A stretch of DNA of 40,017 nucleotides from positions 1 through 40,017 of the IMG/VR virus record IMGVR_UViG_3300034200_001065; one strand, written 5' to 3'. The DNA is from a virus. This document shows, piece by piece, positions 1-7,264 of the stretch. The notes beneath the pieces were generated by a model. It was not told the origin of the DNA. It ran no database searches and saw only the letters and a program-made list of their open reading frames with translations. The first letter of the stretch is position 1; each line of letters starts with the position of its first letter. The position numbers and the translations under genes are program-made.

Positions 1-183
1 TATTTCTTTAAAGAAAAATTCAAGTTCTGAATTATGGTGGAAAAAAAGATCAGCATGTTCTCCGTCTAGTCCTTCGGGATGAACATATTTTGACATATTA
101 TTGTAAAATGCAGTTTTGAATTGATCGTGTGTCTGGCTTTCAAAATCACATATCAATGTGGGGAACCAACCTTGAGCGTTCAT
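1..183 (-). CDS. 2OG-Fe(II) oxygenase-like protein, N-terminal part (cut by window edge)
   Basis: An open frame runs from an ATG at 183 off the left edge, giving 61 residues that begin MNAQGWFPTLICDFE. The opening, an aromatic-Phe-Pro-Thr turn followed by a short strand, is how phage proteins of the 2OG-FeII_Oxy_5 type usually begin. The iron-binding His and Asp residues would lie outside the window, so the assignment rests on the N-terminus alone. The SprT-like gene upstream stops 7 bp before it, so the two are probably co-transcribed. It could be another virion or hypothetical protein. Confidence 0.45.
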   Translation of the reverse strand, partial: MNAQGWFPTLICDFESQTHDQFKTAFYNNMSKYVHPEGLDGEHADLFFHHNSELEFFFKEI

Positions 184-190
184 TAAGTAC

Positions 191-652
191 CTACTTTATA
201 AAGTGTTTATAATGTTTATCCCAGTAGATTTGTTTTAATTCTTTTTCCTGGCCAAAGGCTTCCTTTTCCCAAGGTGTTTTACGATATGCTAAACGTCTAC
301 AATCATACGGACCACGTTGGCCTCGCCAAATAAGGTTACGTTGATTTATTTCGCCCCTAATAAATTGTTTAGCATGTATGAGTTCGTGTGCTAATGTTTC
401 TATTAGCTGGTCTCGACGTGTTCGTCGCTTTCTGTTTTTCTTGCCTTTAACAGCCCTAGCTAATTCTATTGTGACTTCGGATCTGGTCCCATAACACCAT
501 CCCCAATCTCCGTCTAAATAATCGACTACTTTAATTGTAATAGGTACTGTACGCTTTATTCTGTCCTTAAAAAAATGATACAGAATGTCCTTAGCGTACC
601 GTTTTAAGTAGCGTTTGTGTTCCACCTTACCAACGATTGTTACTTCAAACAT
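191..652 (-). CDS. SprT-like zinc metalloprotease domain protein
   Basis: This 153-residue basic protein has a zinc-peptidase helix HELIH at residues 89-93, followed by a PWEKEAF segment near 127-133 that can supply the third ligand. This is the layout of SprT/Spartan-like metalloproteases. A GTG lies one codon upstream, but the AGGAG Shine-Dalgarno sequence sits 6 bases before the ATG at 652, so I start there. A TGATAAATA octamer at 691-699 is about 40 bases upstream, which suggests late expression. A second protein with the same HELxH and PWE layout is encoded at 27610-28011. The substrate is unknown. Such proteins may process DNA-bound or virion proteins, but nothing here decides this. Confidence 0.7.
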   Translation of the reverse strand: MFEVTIVGKVEHKRYLKRYAKDILYHFFKDRIKRTVPITIKVVDYLDGDWGWCYGTRSEVTIELARAVKGKKNRKRRTRRDQLIETLAHELIHAKQFIRGEINQRNLIWRGQRGPYDCRRLAYRKTPWEKEAFGQEKELKQIYWDKHYKHFIK

Positions 653-690
653 CACGCTCTCCTGTAAGTGTACTTTTGGGTCTGTACTAA

Positions 691-699
691 TATTTATCA
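691..699 (-). promoter_or_regulatory. Late-promoter-like octamer (TGATAAATA)
   Basis: Read on the minus strand this is TGATAAATA, one base from the T4 late-promoter core TATAAATA. It lies about 40 bases before the SprT-like start. Its TGA is also the stop codon of the upstream SGNH gene. The same nonamer recurs before six other genes in this window. Confidence 0.55.
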
Positions 700-1536
700 G
701 GTTTTAAATGACTCGCTACCTACTTTGTTTGTTACCATATATTGCCAGTTACACACGGAACCTACTTTTTTGCCTCTAATACGTGAAAACTCGTTATTTT
801 GCCAATTTGCTTCTTGACTGGAAAGATCAATACTGTTATGTAGAAGATCAATGTATTTTAGCGTGTTTTCGTTGCAAAATTCATGTAGATATTTTAAAGC
901 ATACAATCCATGCATTTTAATGGTAGGATGCTGGTCTGTGCCTACATCATTAAATGTATAGAAGTCATTATCATTGAAGTTTTTCCTTGACCACTCTAAC
1001 AAAGGTATATCAACATTAAACATAGCTTTAATTTGTTCAAAGTACGGAGTAATAAAACTGTGATTTGTAATATCTAATGGTTTAGTTTCTTCTGTGTTTT
1101 GAAAACTAATACCTGGCAAAAACTTATAAGCAACTTTTTTAGTGTCAAGTAATTGTTTAACAGATTTCATTGCAAGCCACATATTCATATAGCTTTGTTC
1201 CGGAGACCAAAATTGTCGTCGCCATTGTTCTGTATAAAGTGCCTCATTAGAAGGTTGATATATAAAGCCACGTGGTTGCCAACGTAACTGATCATCATGA
1301 GTATCTGCAATAAATGAATCATTTCTAAAAGGATTAGTAAACATAACAAGCACAGTATCATCTTCGGTAAAATCAAAAATACTGTTAGCTTCGTAAATAG
1401 TATGCTGGATAAACTGATTACCCATTCCCATTACACCAAAATTATAATAATCATCGAAGTTGGTGCCGATTAAATCAGCCCAAGTAGGCCATGAATAATA
1501 TGTTAAACTACAACCAAATGCAAAAAGTCTTTTCAT
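697..1536 (-). CDS. SGNH/GDSL-type hydrolase-like protein
   Basis: This 279-residue protein has the ordered blocks of the SGNH hydrolase fold. GCSLT at residues 8-12 gives the nucleophile Ser10, with Cys where GDSL enzymes have Asp. GMGN at 37-40 supplies the Gly/Asn oxyanion block, and DQHP at 201-204 supplies the Asp-x-His pair. Such enzymes are esterases or deacetylases, and phage members are often linked to surface glycan processing. There is no signal peptide, so it acts in the cytoplasm or in the virion. The start ATG at 1536 has no Shine-Dalgarno sequence; instead ATTAAATA ends 5 bases before the ATG inside an inverted repeat. A strong terminator at 1573-1598 separates it from the upstream gene, so it needs its own promoter. 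Confidence 0.65.
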   Translation of the reverse strand: MKRLFAFGCSLTYYSWPTWADLIGTNFDDYYNFGVMGMGNQFIQHTIYEANSIFDFTEDDTVLVMFTNPFRNDSFIADTHDDQLRWQPRGFIYQPSNEALYTEQWRRQFWSPEQSYMNMWLAMKSVKQLLDTKKVAYKFLPGISFQNTEETKPLDITNHSFITPYFEQIKAMFNVDIPLLEWSRKNFNDNDFYTFNDVGTDQHPTIKMHGLYALKYLHEFCNENTLKYIDLLHNSIDLSSQEANWQNNEFSRIRGKKVGSVCNWQYMVTNKVGSESFKT

Positions 1537-1538
1537 AT

Positions 1539-1553
1539 AACTATTTAATAGTT
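1539..1553 (-). promoter_or_regulatory. Inverted repeat and ATTAAATA element abutting the 1536 start codon
   Basis: The 15 bases AACTATTAAATAGTT form a perfect inverted repeat (6-bp arms, 3-base centre) ending 2 bases before the ATG. They contain ATTAAATA, which resembles the late-promoter core and is spaced 5 bases from the ATG. It could be a late promoter giving a leaderless mRNA, an operator, or an RBS-masking hairpin. Confidence 0.35.
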
Positions 1554-1572
1554 ACAGATATTAAAGTCAAAA

Positions 1573-1598
1573 GAAAAGGCACGTTGCCGTGCCTTTTC
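1573..1598 (-). terminator. Rho-independent terminator, GCAA loop
   Basis: An 11-bp perfect stem (GAAAAGGCACG with its complement) closes a 4-base loop that reads GCAA on the minus strand. The stem is followed on that strand by TTTTG and further T residues. It lies 40 bp after the stop of the winged-helix gene and before the SGNH gene, so it ends the transcript of the former. Confidence 0.85.
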
Positions 1599-1637
1599 AA
1601 ACCTTTTGTTATTAGGAGAACTAAGGTTTAGTAGGTC

Positions 1638-1907
1638 TTAGAGACCCTGTGCGAGCGCACGATAACCGGCAGCAACAACTGCGCGGCTTGGTGTACCTAG
1701 ACGATAGAAAGTCTTAGTACGACCCTTTGTATCAGTATGCTGGTTTGCATAGATTGCGAAACCCTTCATACGAAGTGCTGATACAGTTGAACGAGCATTA
1801 CCTACACCAAACTGGCTTTCAATCTGAGCGGCGGTAAGACCACGTGAGTTAGCACGAAGTGCTTCGAGAACACGGTTCTCTTTAGTTACAGTATTTGTAT
1901 TAGACAT
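1638..1907 (-). CDS. Small winged helix-turn-helix DNA-binding protein
   Basis: This 89-residue basic protein carries a helix-turn-helix with the pattern LTAAQIESQFG (about residues 26-36), then a second helix ARSTVSALRMKG and a beta wing with YANQ and TFYRLG. This fits a winged-helix regulator or DNA-packing protein. The frame stays open to 1973, but AGAGGTGA lies 7 bases before the ATG at 1907, so I start there. The gene is a single transcription unit, with a near-consensus sigma70 promoter at 1965-1992 upstream and a strong terminator at 1573-1598 downstream. Strong isolated expression of a small DNA-binding protein suggests an early regulator; that is inference. Confidence 0.65.
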   Translation of the reverse strand: MSNTNTVTKENRVLEALRANSRGLTAAQIESQFGVGNARSTVSALRMKGFAIYANQHTDTKGRTKTFYRLGTPSRAVVAAGYRALAQGL

Positions 1908-1964
1908 GTTATTGTCACCTCTTTTTAAAGTTATGTGCAGTCTGTTAGTCTGCAACATATATAC

Positions 1965-1992
1965 ATTATACACTAATGCAAGACAAAGTCAA
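1965..1992 (-). promoter_or_regulatory. Sigma70-type promoter of the winged-helix gene
   Basis: On the minus strand TTGACT (1992-1987) is followed after 16 bases by a perfect TATAAT (1970-1965). The expected start near 1958 would leave a leader of about 50 bases before the ATG at 1907. Confidence 0.75.
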
Positions 1993-2005
1993 GTCTTTTT
2001 TTAAA

Positions 2006-2398
2006 TTATTTTGAAGAAATTTTGGAGAGCAATAATGCTTCGTCGAGTTTATCCAAAACGTGCTGTAGTGCAATTGTTTCCTGATTGGAACCTGCTGTAA
2101 TACACTGCTTTTGAATTGCCGCGCAACGATCAACAATAGATGTTAGAAGGTTGGTGTCAGTTGGTCCAAATGAAGGACACCAATTTGAGTTGTTTAAATT
2201 AGCAAAACTAATTGTATCCTCATCGAACAAAGGCGGTATCCATTTATCAAAACCTGACATAGTAACTGACATACTATTTAGATTATAAGAGGGAGTGAAA
2301 GAACTCGAAAAGTCATTAATCTTTTGAGTCCTTTCCTTTGTAACACTACTCTTACGTTCTTTTGTAGGAAACTCTACAATGTTATCATTGTCGTTCAT
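2006..2398 (-). CDS. Hypothetical phage protein, 130 residues
   Basis: I do not recognise this family. The N-terminal 40 residues are polar and Ser/Lys-rich and look disordered. The C-terminal 50 residues, with a pattern like IVDRCAAIQKQC followed by ALQHVLDKLDEALLL, look like two amphipathic helices. Its ATG overlaps the stop of the HNH nuclease gene upstream in an ATGA, so the two are translationally coupled. It ends about 40 bp before the -35 box of the winged-helix promoter. Confidence 0.6.
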   Translation of the reverse strand: MNDNDNIVEFPTKERKSSVTKERTQKINDFSSSFTPSYNLNSMSVTMSGFDKWIPPLFDEDTISFANLNNSNWCPSFGPTDTNLLTSIVDRCAAIQKQCITAGSNQETIALQHVLDKLDEALLLSKISSK

Positions 2399-2901
2399 AG
2401 ATAGTCTTTCCAGCTTGGATGGCGCATATCAAAAGGTAGAGTCTTACGAATATTGGCTAATTCGTAATAACTAGGCTTGTACGGCTCACGCATAGGTTTC
2501 ATATGCATATCACTACCTTTTTTACTGTTGCAAGGACCGCATGCCGCGACAATGTTTCCCCAACATGTCTTACCGCCTCGGCTAATTGGTAACACGTGAT
2601 CCATTGTTACTGTGTTTGTACCAACATGAGTTTCGCAATATTGGCATGTGAAGCGGTCACGTAGAGTAACATTGTACTTGCTGAAACGTGGGTACTTTTT
2701 ATTCTTTACATAATCCTTAACCATCATAACTGCGGGCACACGAGTTTCCCAACTTGGACTGCGAACAATCCAGTCGTCATACCATTCGAGTACATGAACT
2801 CTGTCGAGCCACATATACTTGATAGCTTCTTGCCAGCCGACTGCGCTCAGCGGAAGAATGCTGATTGGCTGTGCGTCTTTGTTTAAAACCAATGTGTCCA
2901 T
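2395..2901 (-). CDS. HNH endonuclease
   Basis: The 168-residue protein has a complete HNH/McrA-type nuclease domain. A zinc pair CQYC lies at 86-89, DH at 101-102 supplies the metal-binding and general-base His, an Asn is at 116, and a second zinc pair CGPCN is at 121-125. The N-terminal 70 residues are an uncharacterised segment seen in stand-alone phage HNH proteins. There is no sign of an intron or inserted gene around it, so a role in phage DNA processing fits as well as a homing role. It follows a hypothetical gene by 6 bp, and a TTGACA/TATTAT site inside that gene (3010-3038) could supply a second promoter. It is coupled to the 130-residue gene downstream. Confidence 0.85.
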   Translation of the reverse strand: MDTLVLNKDAQPISILPLSAVGWQEAIKYMWLDRVHVLEWYDDWIVRSPSWETRVPAVMMVKDYVKNKKYPRFSKYNVTLRDRFTCQYCETHVGTNTVTMDHVLPISRGGKTCWGNIVAACGPCNSKKGSDMHMKPMREPYKPSYYELANIRKTLPFDMRHPSWKDYL

Positions 2902-2907
2902 AATAAC

Positions 2908-3303
2908 TTAAATGCTTTCTACATACCTTTTTATACTGTTTCCGTTTAATCTAAACCAGGCCGCATCCTCTTCGCTGTAGAATACGATATAATTACTCCT
3001 AGTACCTAAATAATAAGGCCAACGCATGGATTTGTCAAGAGTTACGAAGACAAAATTATTAATTTCATCTTGAATGGGATACTTATAAAAGTCGAAATGT
3101 TTGGATAGAACTTTGTTACCAAAATTCGTTAGACGAAGACCTTCAGGGCTTCCAGAAACTACGCGATAATTTGCAAAAACAGTTCTGAAGATTTCGTCCT
3201 TTGAGTAATTTGTAGGAAATAGATTGTTTGTTTGTAAAGAGTCTAATACATCTTTTTCAATTTTAGCTAACAGTTGTTCATGAAAACTAACTTGTGTTGC
3301 CAT
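2908..3303 (-). CDS. Hypothetical phage protein, 131 residues
   Basis: No family is recognised. The protein is mixed alpha/beta with aromatic-rich C-terminal strands (WPYYLG, YIVFYSEEDAAWF). It has no membrane segment, signal peptide or metal motif. GAGG lies 8 bases before the ATG at 3303. The motif TAATAAATA at 3321-3329 begins 18 bases upstream, its TAA being the stop codon of the preceding gene, so late expression is likely. Confidence 0.65.
   Translation of the reverse strand: MATQVSFHEQLLAKIEKDVLDSLQTNNLFPTNYSKDEIFRTVFANYRVVSGSPEGLRLTNFGNKVLSKHFDFYKYPIQDEINNFVFVTLDKSMRWPYYLGTRSNYIVFYSEEDAAWFRLNGNSIKRYVESI
3010..3038 (-). promoter_or_regulatory. Possible intragenic sigma70-type promoter before the HNH gene
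   Basis: TTGACA (3038-3033) and TATTAT (3015-3010) are spaced by 17 bases on the minus strand, inside the 131-residue gene and about 110 bases before the HNH start. The match is good, but the coding location allows chance. Confidence 0.4.
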
Positions 3304-3320
3304 AAATCTAGCCTCATAGA

Positions 3321-3329
3321 TATTTATTA
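3321..3329 (-). promoter_or_regulatory. Late-promoter-like octamer (TAATAAATA)
   Basis: A variant of the TGATAAATA element, 18 bases upstream of the ATG at 3303 and overlapping the TAA stop of the upstream gene. Confidence 0.45.
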
Positions 3330-3644
3330 TTCTTTGTGCGTTAGAGCTAAAATATCCTGTTCATTGACAGCTTCACCATGGGTCATACGCACCACAACAA
3401 ACTCTTTAGTTTGAAAAATTTTGTTTAACCTTTCAGCTAAATTAAATGCATGTCCTGGATTGCTAAAACTTACTTTTTTATATTTAGGTCCTGGGTAATT
3501 AACCAAAGTATGTATAATACGTAAGTTAATAGGTTTACCTAAATAAAACACGCTGTAAATAGCATCGGCAACAAGAACCTGCTCAGCTTTATAGGTAGTT
3601 TTATTCAATGCTTCTAGCAGCACTTCTGGCTTTGGTCTACTCAT
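3327..3644 (-). CDS. Hypothetical phage protein, 105 residues
   Basis: Not recognised. The protein is basic and apparently a compact globular domain, with a Pro-Gly-Pro-Lys segment (NYPGPKYKKV) near the middle and an alternating hydrophobic strand (FVVVRM) near the C-terminus. AGGAG is 8 bases before the ATG at 3644, and a TGATAAATA element at 3664-3672 lies 20 bases upstream. The gene therefore begins a probable late transcript. Confidence 0.65.
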   Translation of the reverse strand: MSRPKPEVLLEALNKTTYKAEQVLVADAIYSVFYLGKPINLRIIHTLVNYPGPKYKKVSFSNPGHAFNLAERLNKIFQTKEFVVVRMTHGEAVNEQDILALTHKE

Positions 3645-3663
3645 ATGTGTGTCTCCTTACACA

Positions 3664-3672
3664 TATTTATCA
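3664..3672 (-). promoter_or_regulatory. Late-promoter-like octamer (TGATAAATA)
   Basis: Located 20 bases before the 3644 start and followed by a good AGGAG ribosome site, so position and context fit a late promoter. Confidence 0.6.
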
Positions 3673-3699
3673 TTTTAAGCCAATTAAAGTATCTGTTAA

Positions 3700-3969
3700 T
3701 TAAAGCAAGTGTGCAAGCTCTAACTTAGTTTGTATTAGATCAGTTTGATCTTCAAACGTTATTATTAGTGTTTGATCTTTATACCAATCTGTCCTATGGT
3801 AGTCCATATTCTTATGTGGTTTAAAAGTCCAGCCCCATCTACGATTTTCCGTTATTCGATCAATCATACCAATAACATGCATAGGAAGTGCATTAGTATT
3901 AGTATGCCATTGATATCTAAATATTGCGTTATACCCGCATCCTTCGCGCGAACTCGATTTAGTCTGCAT
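3700..3969 (-). CDS. Hypothetical phage protein, 89 residues
   Basis: Not recognised. It is rich in aromatic and basic residues (RRWGWTFKPHKN, YHRTDWYKDQ) and ends in a likely amphipathic helix. It begins inside the last codons of the upstream 64-residue gene (11-bp overlap), which suggests translational coupling. It contains no obvious catalytic motif. Confidence 0.55.
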   Translation of the reverse strand: MQTKSSSREGCGYNAIFRYQWHTNTNALPMHVIGMIDRITENRRWGWTFKPHKNMDYHRTDWYKDQTLIITFEDQTDLIQTKLELAHLL

Positions 3970-4153
3970 CGCTAAAACTGCCGCCGTCTACGTCGAGCCC
4001 AATTTTATCAAATCTTGGTACAGTGGGTTTGGGTTGTTCTTTAGGTAGCGCATTTAAAACACCAAGTAAAAACAAAACATCGAATGTTGCACTCTTTGTC
4101 TTAGATTTAGCAAGATTTTGCAAGTGCAAAATTAACTTTTCACGCTCTGTCAT
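3959..4153 (-). CDS. Hypothetical phage protein, 64 residues
   Basis: A small protein with a basic helical N-terminal half and an acidic tail ending GGSFSDAD. It overlaps the upstream gene by 14 bp and the downstream gene by 11 bp, consistent with a tightly coupled run of small phage genes. No family is recognised. Confidence 0.5.
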   Translation of the reverse strand: MTEREKLILHLQNLAKSKTKSATFDVLFLLGVLNALPKEQPKPTVPRFDKIGLDVDGGSFSDAD

Positions 4154-4670
4154 TCTTTCGCTTTTTCTTGTTTAATTCTTTTAGACGCTGACGCATTTCT
4201 ATTTCTGTTTTATATGGGCCTTCGTATCCATATCTGAGCAGTGTTGCTAGTTTTGGACCGTGAGACTTTTTCCAACCTTTTTCAAACTGAATGCAATAAT
4301 ATCCGGCTGCATAGTAAATTCCTTTACCTTCTACTTTTGCATAGATAGGCAAGTCATCTCGGAAATCTGGGTGAGTAGAGTCAATAATAATAGGATTTTC
4401 GTGATCTACTTCAAAACCTTTAATAAAAATCTTTTCAGAGGTCTGAGTAGGTACATTAACAATTTCGGTGAATAGTTTTAAATTTCCAAAATGTTCAACT
4501 ACTGCATCCTGGTCGTTAAATTTTACTAATTCTTTACCGGTGATGTATGTGTAATGTTCTTGTACATCTTTGTTAAGAATGCCTAGTTTGCTAGGCCCTT
4601 GGTGTACTAACCATGCTACATCTGATATTTGTTGTAGAACTGCTTTTTCGTGTGTCATAATGTTATCCAT
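4140..4670 (-). CDS. Hypothetical phage protein, about 176 residues
   Basis: I recognise no family. The protein is mixed alpha/beta, with a very basic C-terminal helix (RQRLKELNKKKRKN) that may bind nucleic acid. The frame is open back to a GTG at 4697, but that codon overlaps the late-promoter-like element at 4688-4696 and would lie upstream of the expected transcript start. The ATG at 4670 or the one at 4658 (preceded by GGA 7 bases before) is more likely. It is followed by two overlapping small genes. Confidence 0.6.
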   Translation of the reverse strand: MDNIMTHEKAVLQQISDVAWLVHQGPSKLGILNKDVQEHYTYITGKELVKFNDQDAVVEHFGNLKLFTEIVNVPTQTSEKIFIKGFEVDHENPIIIDSTHPDFRDDLPIYAKVEGKGIYYAAGYYCIQFEKGWKKSHGPKLATLLRYGYEGPYKTEIEMRQRLKELNKKKRKNDRA

Positions 4671-4687
4671 GTGTTGTTCTGCGATAT

Positions 4688-4696
4688 TATTTATCA
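4688..4696 (-). promoter_or_regulatory. Late-promoter-like octamer (TGATAAATA)
   Basis: TGATAAATA on the minus strand, 18 bases before the ATG at 4670. Its TGA doubles as the stop codon of the upstream 100-residue gene, the same arrangement as at 691-699. Confidence 0.55.
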
Positions 4697-4996
4697 CAGA
4701 GAAAATTCAACTCTTTTTACGTTAGCTAGTACAAAACTGCGCCAGCCATTTGCGTTCAAATCCCAAACACTAATAGTGTTATCGTTACGTTTTTTAGGTG
4801 TTTCGCCTTCAGCTAACACTTTAGGTCGCGATTCAATAGGAATATCAACCTCTTTTAACGTGCAAGTCATTACACGTTCTTCACCATCCTTTTTGGTAAA
4901 TGTTACAGTCATAGGACCCATGTGTAGCATATCTCGTAACCAAGTTTTTCCTTGCTCGGTATCAAACGGGTGCTCTTCTTTAGTAATTACATTCAT
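4694..4996 (-). CDS. Small Sm-like/SH3-barrel (WYL_2-type) phage protein
   Basis: The 100-residue protein reads as successive beta strands: TWLRDMLHMGPMTVTFTKKD, then RVMTCTLKEVDIP, a hydrophilic loop, ISVWDLNANGWRSF, and VKRVEF. This strand order and the final W-R-S-F segment resemble the phage Sm-like SH3-fold family formerly called DUF2693 (WYL_2). The family has no firm function, though such barrels often bind nucleic acid or ligands. It overlaps the upstream 77-residue gene in an ATGA. Confidence 0.6.
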   Translation of the reverse strand: MNVITKEEHPFDTEQGKTWLRDMLHMGPMTVTFTKKDGEERVMTCTLKEVDIPIESRPKVLAEGETPKKRNDNTISVWDLNANGWRSFVLANVKRVEFSL

Positions 4997-5226
4997 TTCA
5001 TTTCATCCAGTATAATTAAATCAATTTGTTTTCCAACAATTTTGTTAGTTACTTCTTCTCTTTCTGTGCTTACCCATGGAGGCAATTTTGATCCTGGTGC
5101 GGCAAACGGTCTGCGATAAACTATATCACCGTTGCGTTCAAATATCCAAGCATAGTCAGGCTCGCCGTGTTCTAAAATCCAAAACGCTTTTTCAGTTTCG
5201 GTCCATTTAGTTACGTCTGAATGCAT
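4993..5226 (-). CDS. Hypothetical phage protein, 77 residues
   Basis: An acidic small protein with Trp-rich N-terminal helices (KWTETEKAFWILEHGEPDYAW) and a C-terminal strand (IDLIILDEMK). It begins within the last codons of the glycosyltransferase-like gene (16-bp overlap) and ends in an ATGA overlap with the next gene. The function is unknown. Confidence 0.55.
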   Translation of the reverse strand: MHSDVTKWTETEKAFWILEHGEPDYAWIFERNGDIVYRRPFAAPGSKLPPWVSTEREEVTNKIVGKQIDLIILDEMK

Positions 5227-6257
5227 TCTAACATCCAGCTATATAAATTATTATAAATTTTTTTTCTACCTTCCCAGTAAACACTCATATTATGTCTTCT
5301 AGATTGCATAGTCTTTTCATAGATATCTTCTAACAGTGACTGACTTGAAGTTATCTCCTCAACCACACTTAAAAATGAATCAAATCTATCTACATCGTTG
5401 GGTATATTATCATAATCAGCTGGATAGTTAGTAAAGTCAAACCCATATCGTCCTAAATATGATGTAAGTGCTCGGGATGCATACCAACAAAAAAATCTTC
5501 CTGTGGCTAGAGGCTTTGCTGTTTTTTCAGTGAGAAAATTGTGATCGTTTTTTACAAAAGTTTCGGTAACAATATCAAAATGAGTATTTGTATATATTCT
5601 TTCTGGAACGACATGAGATATAATACATTGTTGATTTTCTCTTTTCACTTGATTCATAGTATTGAGTTTTTCAACTTCAACATTTTGATTAATTAAGTTA
5701 TGCTGTATATCTTCATCGTCTAAAAATGTTGAAGAATCGTTTTTAAATTGAGGATGTCCTAAGTAAGAGGAATAAATTTTATTATTGTCTTTTAGATATT
5801 TAAAACTTAGTGTTCGATAAGATTTTTTAGATCCTAACATTAAATTAAATACGTAAGGTTTTTCTCTATAAATTATATCCGGTCGAAAAGTAGATGGTAC
5901 AAACAATGGGGATTTATAGAACCACGGAGAGTAAAAAGATTTACTATCTAGAGGTTTTACAGAAAGTGTATTGTCCTCAGAAAATAAAATATAGTAAACA
6001 TTATACTTATTAAGCAATGTAAAAACATCATTTATATCTATATTAGAAAATTTACCAAAAATTTCTTCGCTTAGAAAAAAACATATATCTTGACGTTCGA
6101 CAAAAGATTTTAGATTGTCTAACATACTTTCATCGTTATTTAACCACCACCAATTTATAATACCAACTCTTTTCAAAGGGTCGATATTTTGACATGACAG
6201 TTGACCAAGGGTTTGTGTAATAGCTGAATAAGGGTCGCCGTAGTGTTCGACTATCAT
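5211..6257 (-). CDS. Glycosyltransferase-like protein (GT10-like C-terminal motif)
   Basis: The 348-residue protein is divergent, but residues 238-256 read DHNFLTEKTAKPLATGRFF. This resembles the N-F-x-T-E-K-x-x-x-P-L-x-x-G-x-x-F motif that binds the nucleotide sugar in fucosyltransferase-like (GT10) and related phage glycosyltransferases. The N-terminal 230 residues are AT-rich, low-identity sequence and could be the acceptor domain. It is coupled by ATGA to the nuclease gene upstream. With GalE and a GT-B enzyme elsewhere in the window, it could glycosylate DNA bases, virion proteins or host surface sugars. The family call is moderate and the acceptor is unknown. Confidence 0.5.
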   Translation of the reverse strand: MIVEHYGDPYSAITQTLGQLSCQNIDPLKRVGIINWWWLNNDESMLDNLKSFVERQDICFFLSEEIFGKFSNIDINDVFTLLNKYNVYYILFSEDNTLSVKPLDSKSFYSPWFYKSPLFVPSTFRPDIIYREKPYVFNLMLGSKKSYRTLSFKYLKDNNKIYSSYLGHPQFKNDSSTFLDDEDIQHNLINQNVEVEKLNTMNQVKRENQQCIISHVVPERIYTNTHFDIVTETFVKNDHNFLTEKTAKPLATGRFFCWYASRALTSYLGRYGFDFTNYPADYDNIPNDVDRFDSFLSVVEEITSSQSLLEDIYEKTMQSRRHNMSVYWEGRKKIYNNLYSWMLECIQT

Positions 6258-7264
6258 GCATCTACCATTTTAGAATCAGTTATTCCTTTACCCAGTATTT
6301 CTGCAAACTCGGTCGGATTCTCACTAAGTCGTTGCATATTCCACTTCGAACAAAACTTCATAAAGTGAATACCGACTTGCCCTACATGAGGTTTATTAAC
6401 GGCATCGCGTATAATAGTTCGACATGCTTCTTTAACGTCATCGGGTTGTGCAGTAAGATCAATGAGTATGCGATTACGGTCATAGTCATCGCGCACACGA
6501 TGCTCTACATCCTCATGGTCAACCCAACGCTGTAGCATGAAGTTGTTGAAATTATATCCGCCACGTTCACGGTCTTCAAACGCTTCTGTAATACCAGTCT
6601 TGTTCTTAGTACCCTTTAGTCGTGCACCAGGAAACGCACTAAAGACGTTATCTGTAGGATCACCGCGTACACATTTCTCAAACAAAATAAACGCAGGGTC
6701 ACCTACACTCTTAGGCTTGCCAGTCTTTTTATCAATCACAGCTTTACCAGTTTTAGCATTTGTGACACCTTCTAACGCAACAATCTCATCTGTAGTACCG
6801 TTATACTGTTTTACGTTATGTGCCAATAACTGGTAAAAATCACTGTCTGTGCTGACAATAATATGGTTATCATCTGGATGTGTTTGTATCCATGTAGCAA
6901 TAAGATCATCGGCTTCTGCGTTAGGGCAACGAATAACACTACAATTAGTCTTATCGTTAAAGTATTTAACAATGTCTTCGTATGCTTCAAAGAACAATGC
7001 ATCGTCTTCAATTTCTCTAGGACTACGTTTATCTGCAATTACTTTACGGTTAGCTTTATACTGCGGATAAAAGTCCTTACGCCAGCTACGACCTTCGAGG
7101 CAGAACACGACGTGATCTCCGTTAAAGTCTCGCCAAGCCTTCTTAACACTATTAAACATAATATGCATCGCCATGCCTACACGCATGTCAATGTCCTTGC
7201 CGCCGCCTACATGCTTGGCACGGAAAAACATATTAAGTGTATCAACTAGAATATAATTAGCCAT
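6254..7264 (-). CDS. rnh: T4 RNase H-like 5'-3' exonuclease / flap endonuclease
   Basis: The 336-residue protein carries the acidic metal-binding set of the FEN/5'-3' exonuclease family: Asp8 with Asn11, AEADD at 116-120, STDSD at 138-142 and GDPTDN at 201-206. It also has the basic KANRK element at 70-74. T4 RNase H is about 305 residues, so the length agrees. It would remove RNA primers and flaps from lagging-strand fragments, alongside the DNA polymerase and clamp encoded at 19-22.6 kb. GGTGAG precedes the ATG closely. A TTGACA/TAAAAT site at 7348-7376 inside the upstream gene could start its transcript. It ends in an ATGA overlap with the glycosyltransferase-like gene. Confidence 0.9.
   Translation of the reverse strand: MANYILVDTLNMFFRAKHVGGGKDIDMRVGMAMHIMFNSVKKAWRDFNGDHVVFCLEGRSWRKDFYPQYKANRKVIADKRSPREIEDDALFFEAYEDIVKYFNDKTNCSVIRCPNAEADDLIATWIQTHPDDNHIIVSTDSDFYQLLAHNVKQYNGTTDEIVALEGVTNAKTGKAVIDKKTGKPKSVGDPAFILFEKCVRGDPTDNVFSAFPGARLKGTKNKTGITEAFEDRERGGYNFNNFMLQRWVDHEDVEHRVRDDYDRNRILIDLTAQPDDVKEACRTIIRDAVNKPHVGQVGIHFMKFCSKWNMQRLSENPTEFAEILGKGITDSKMVDA

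Noticed and set aside
4671-4697. GTG at 4697 as start of the 4140-4670 gene
   Set aside because: It overlaps the late-promoter-like element and the upstream stop, lacks a ribosome site and would lie before the likely transcript start.
6863-7249. 128-residue plus-strand frame antisense to the nuclease gene
   Set aside because: The opposite strand encodes a conserved nuclease with all catalytic motifs.
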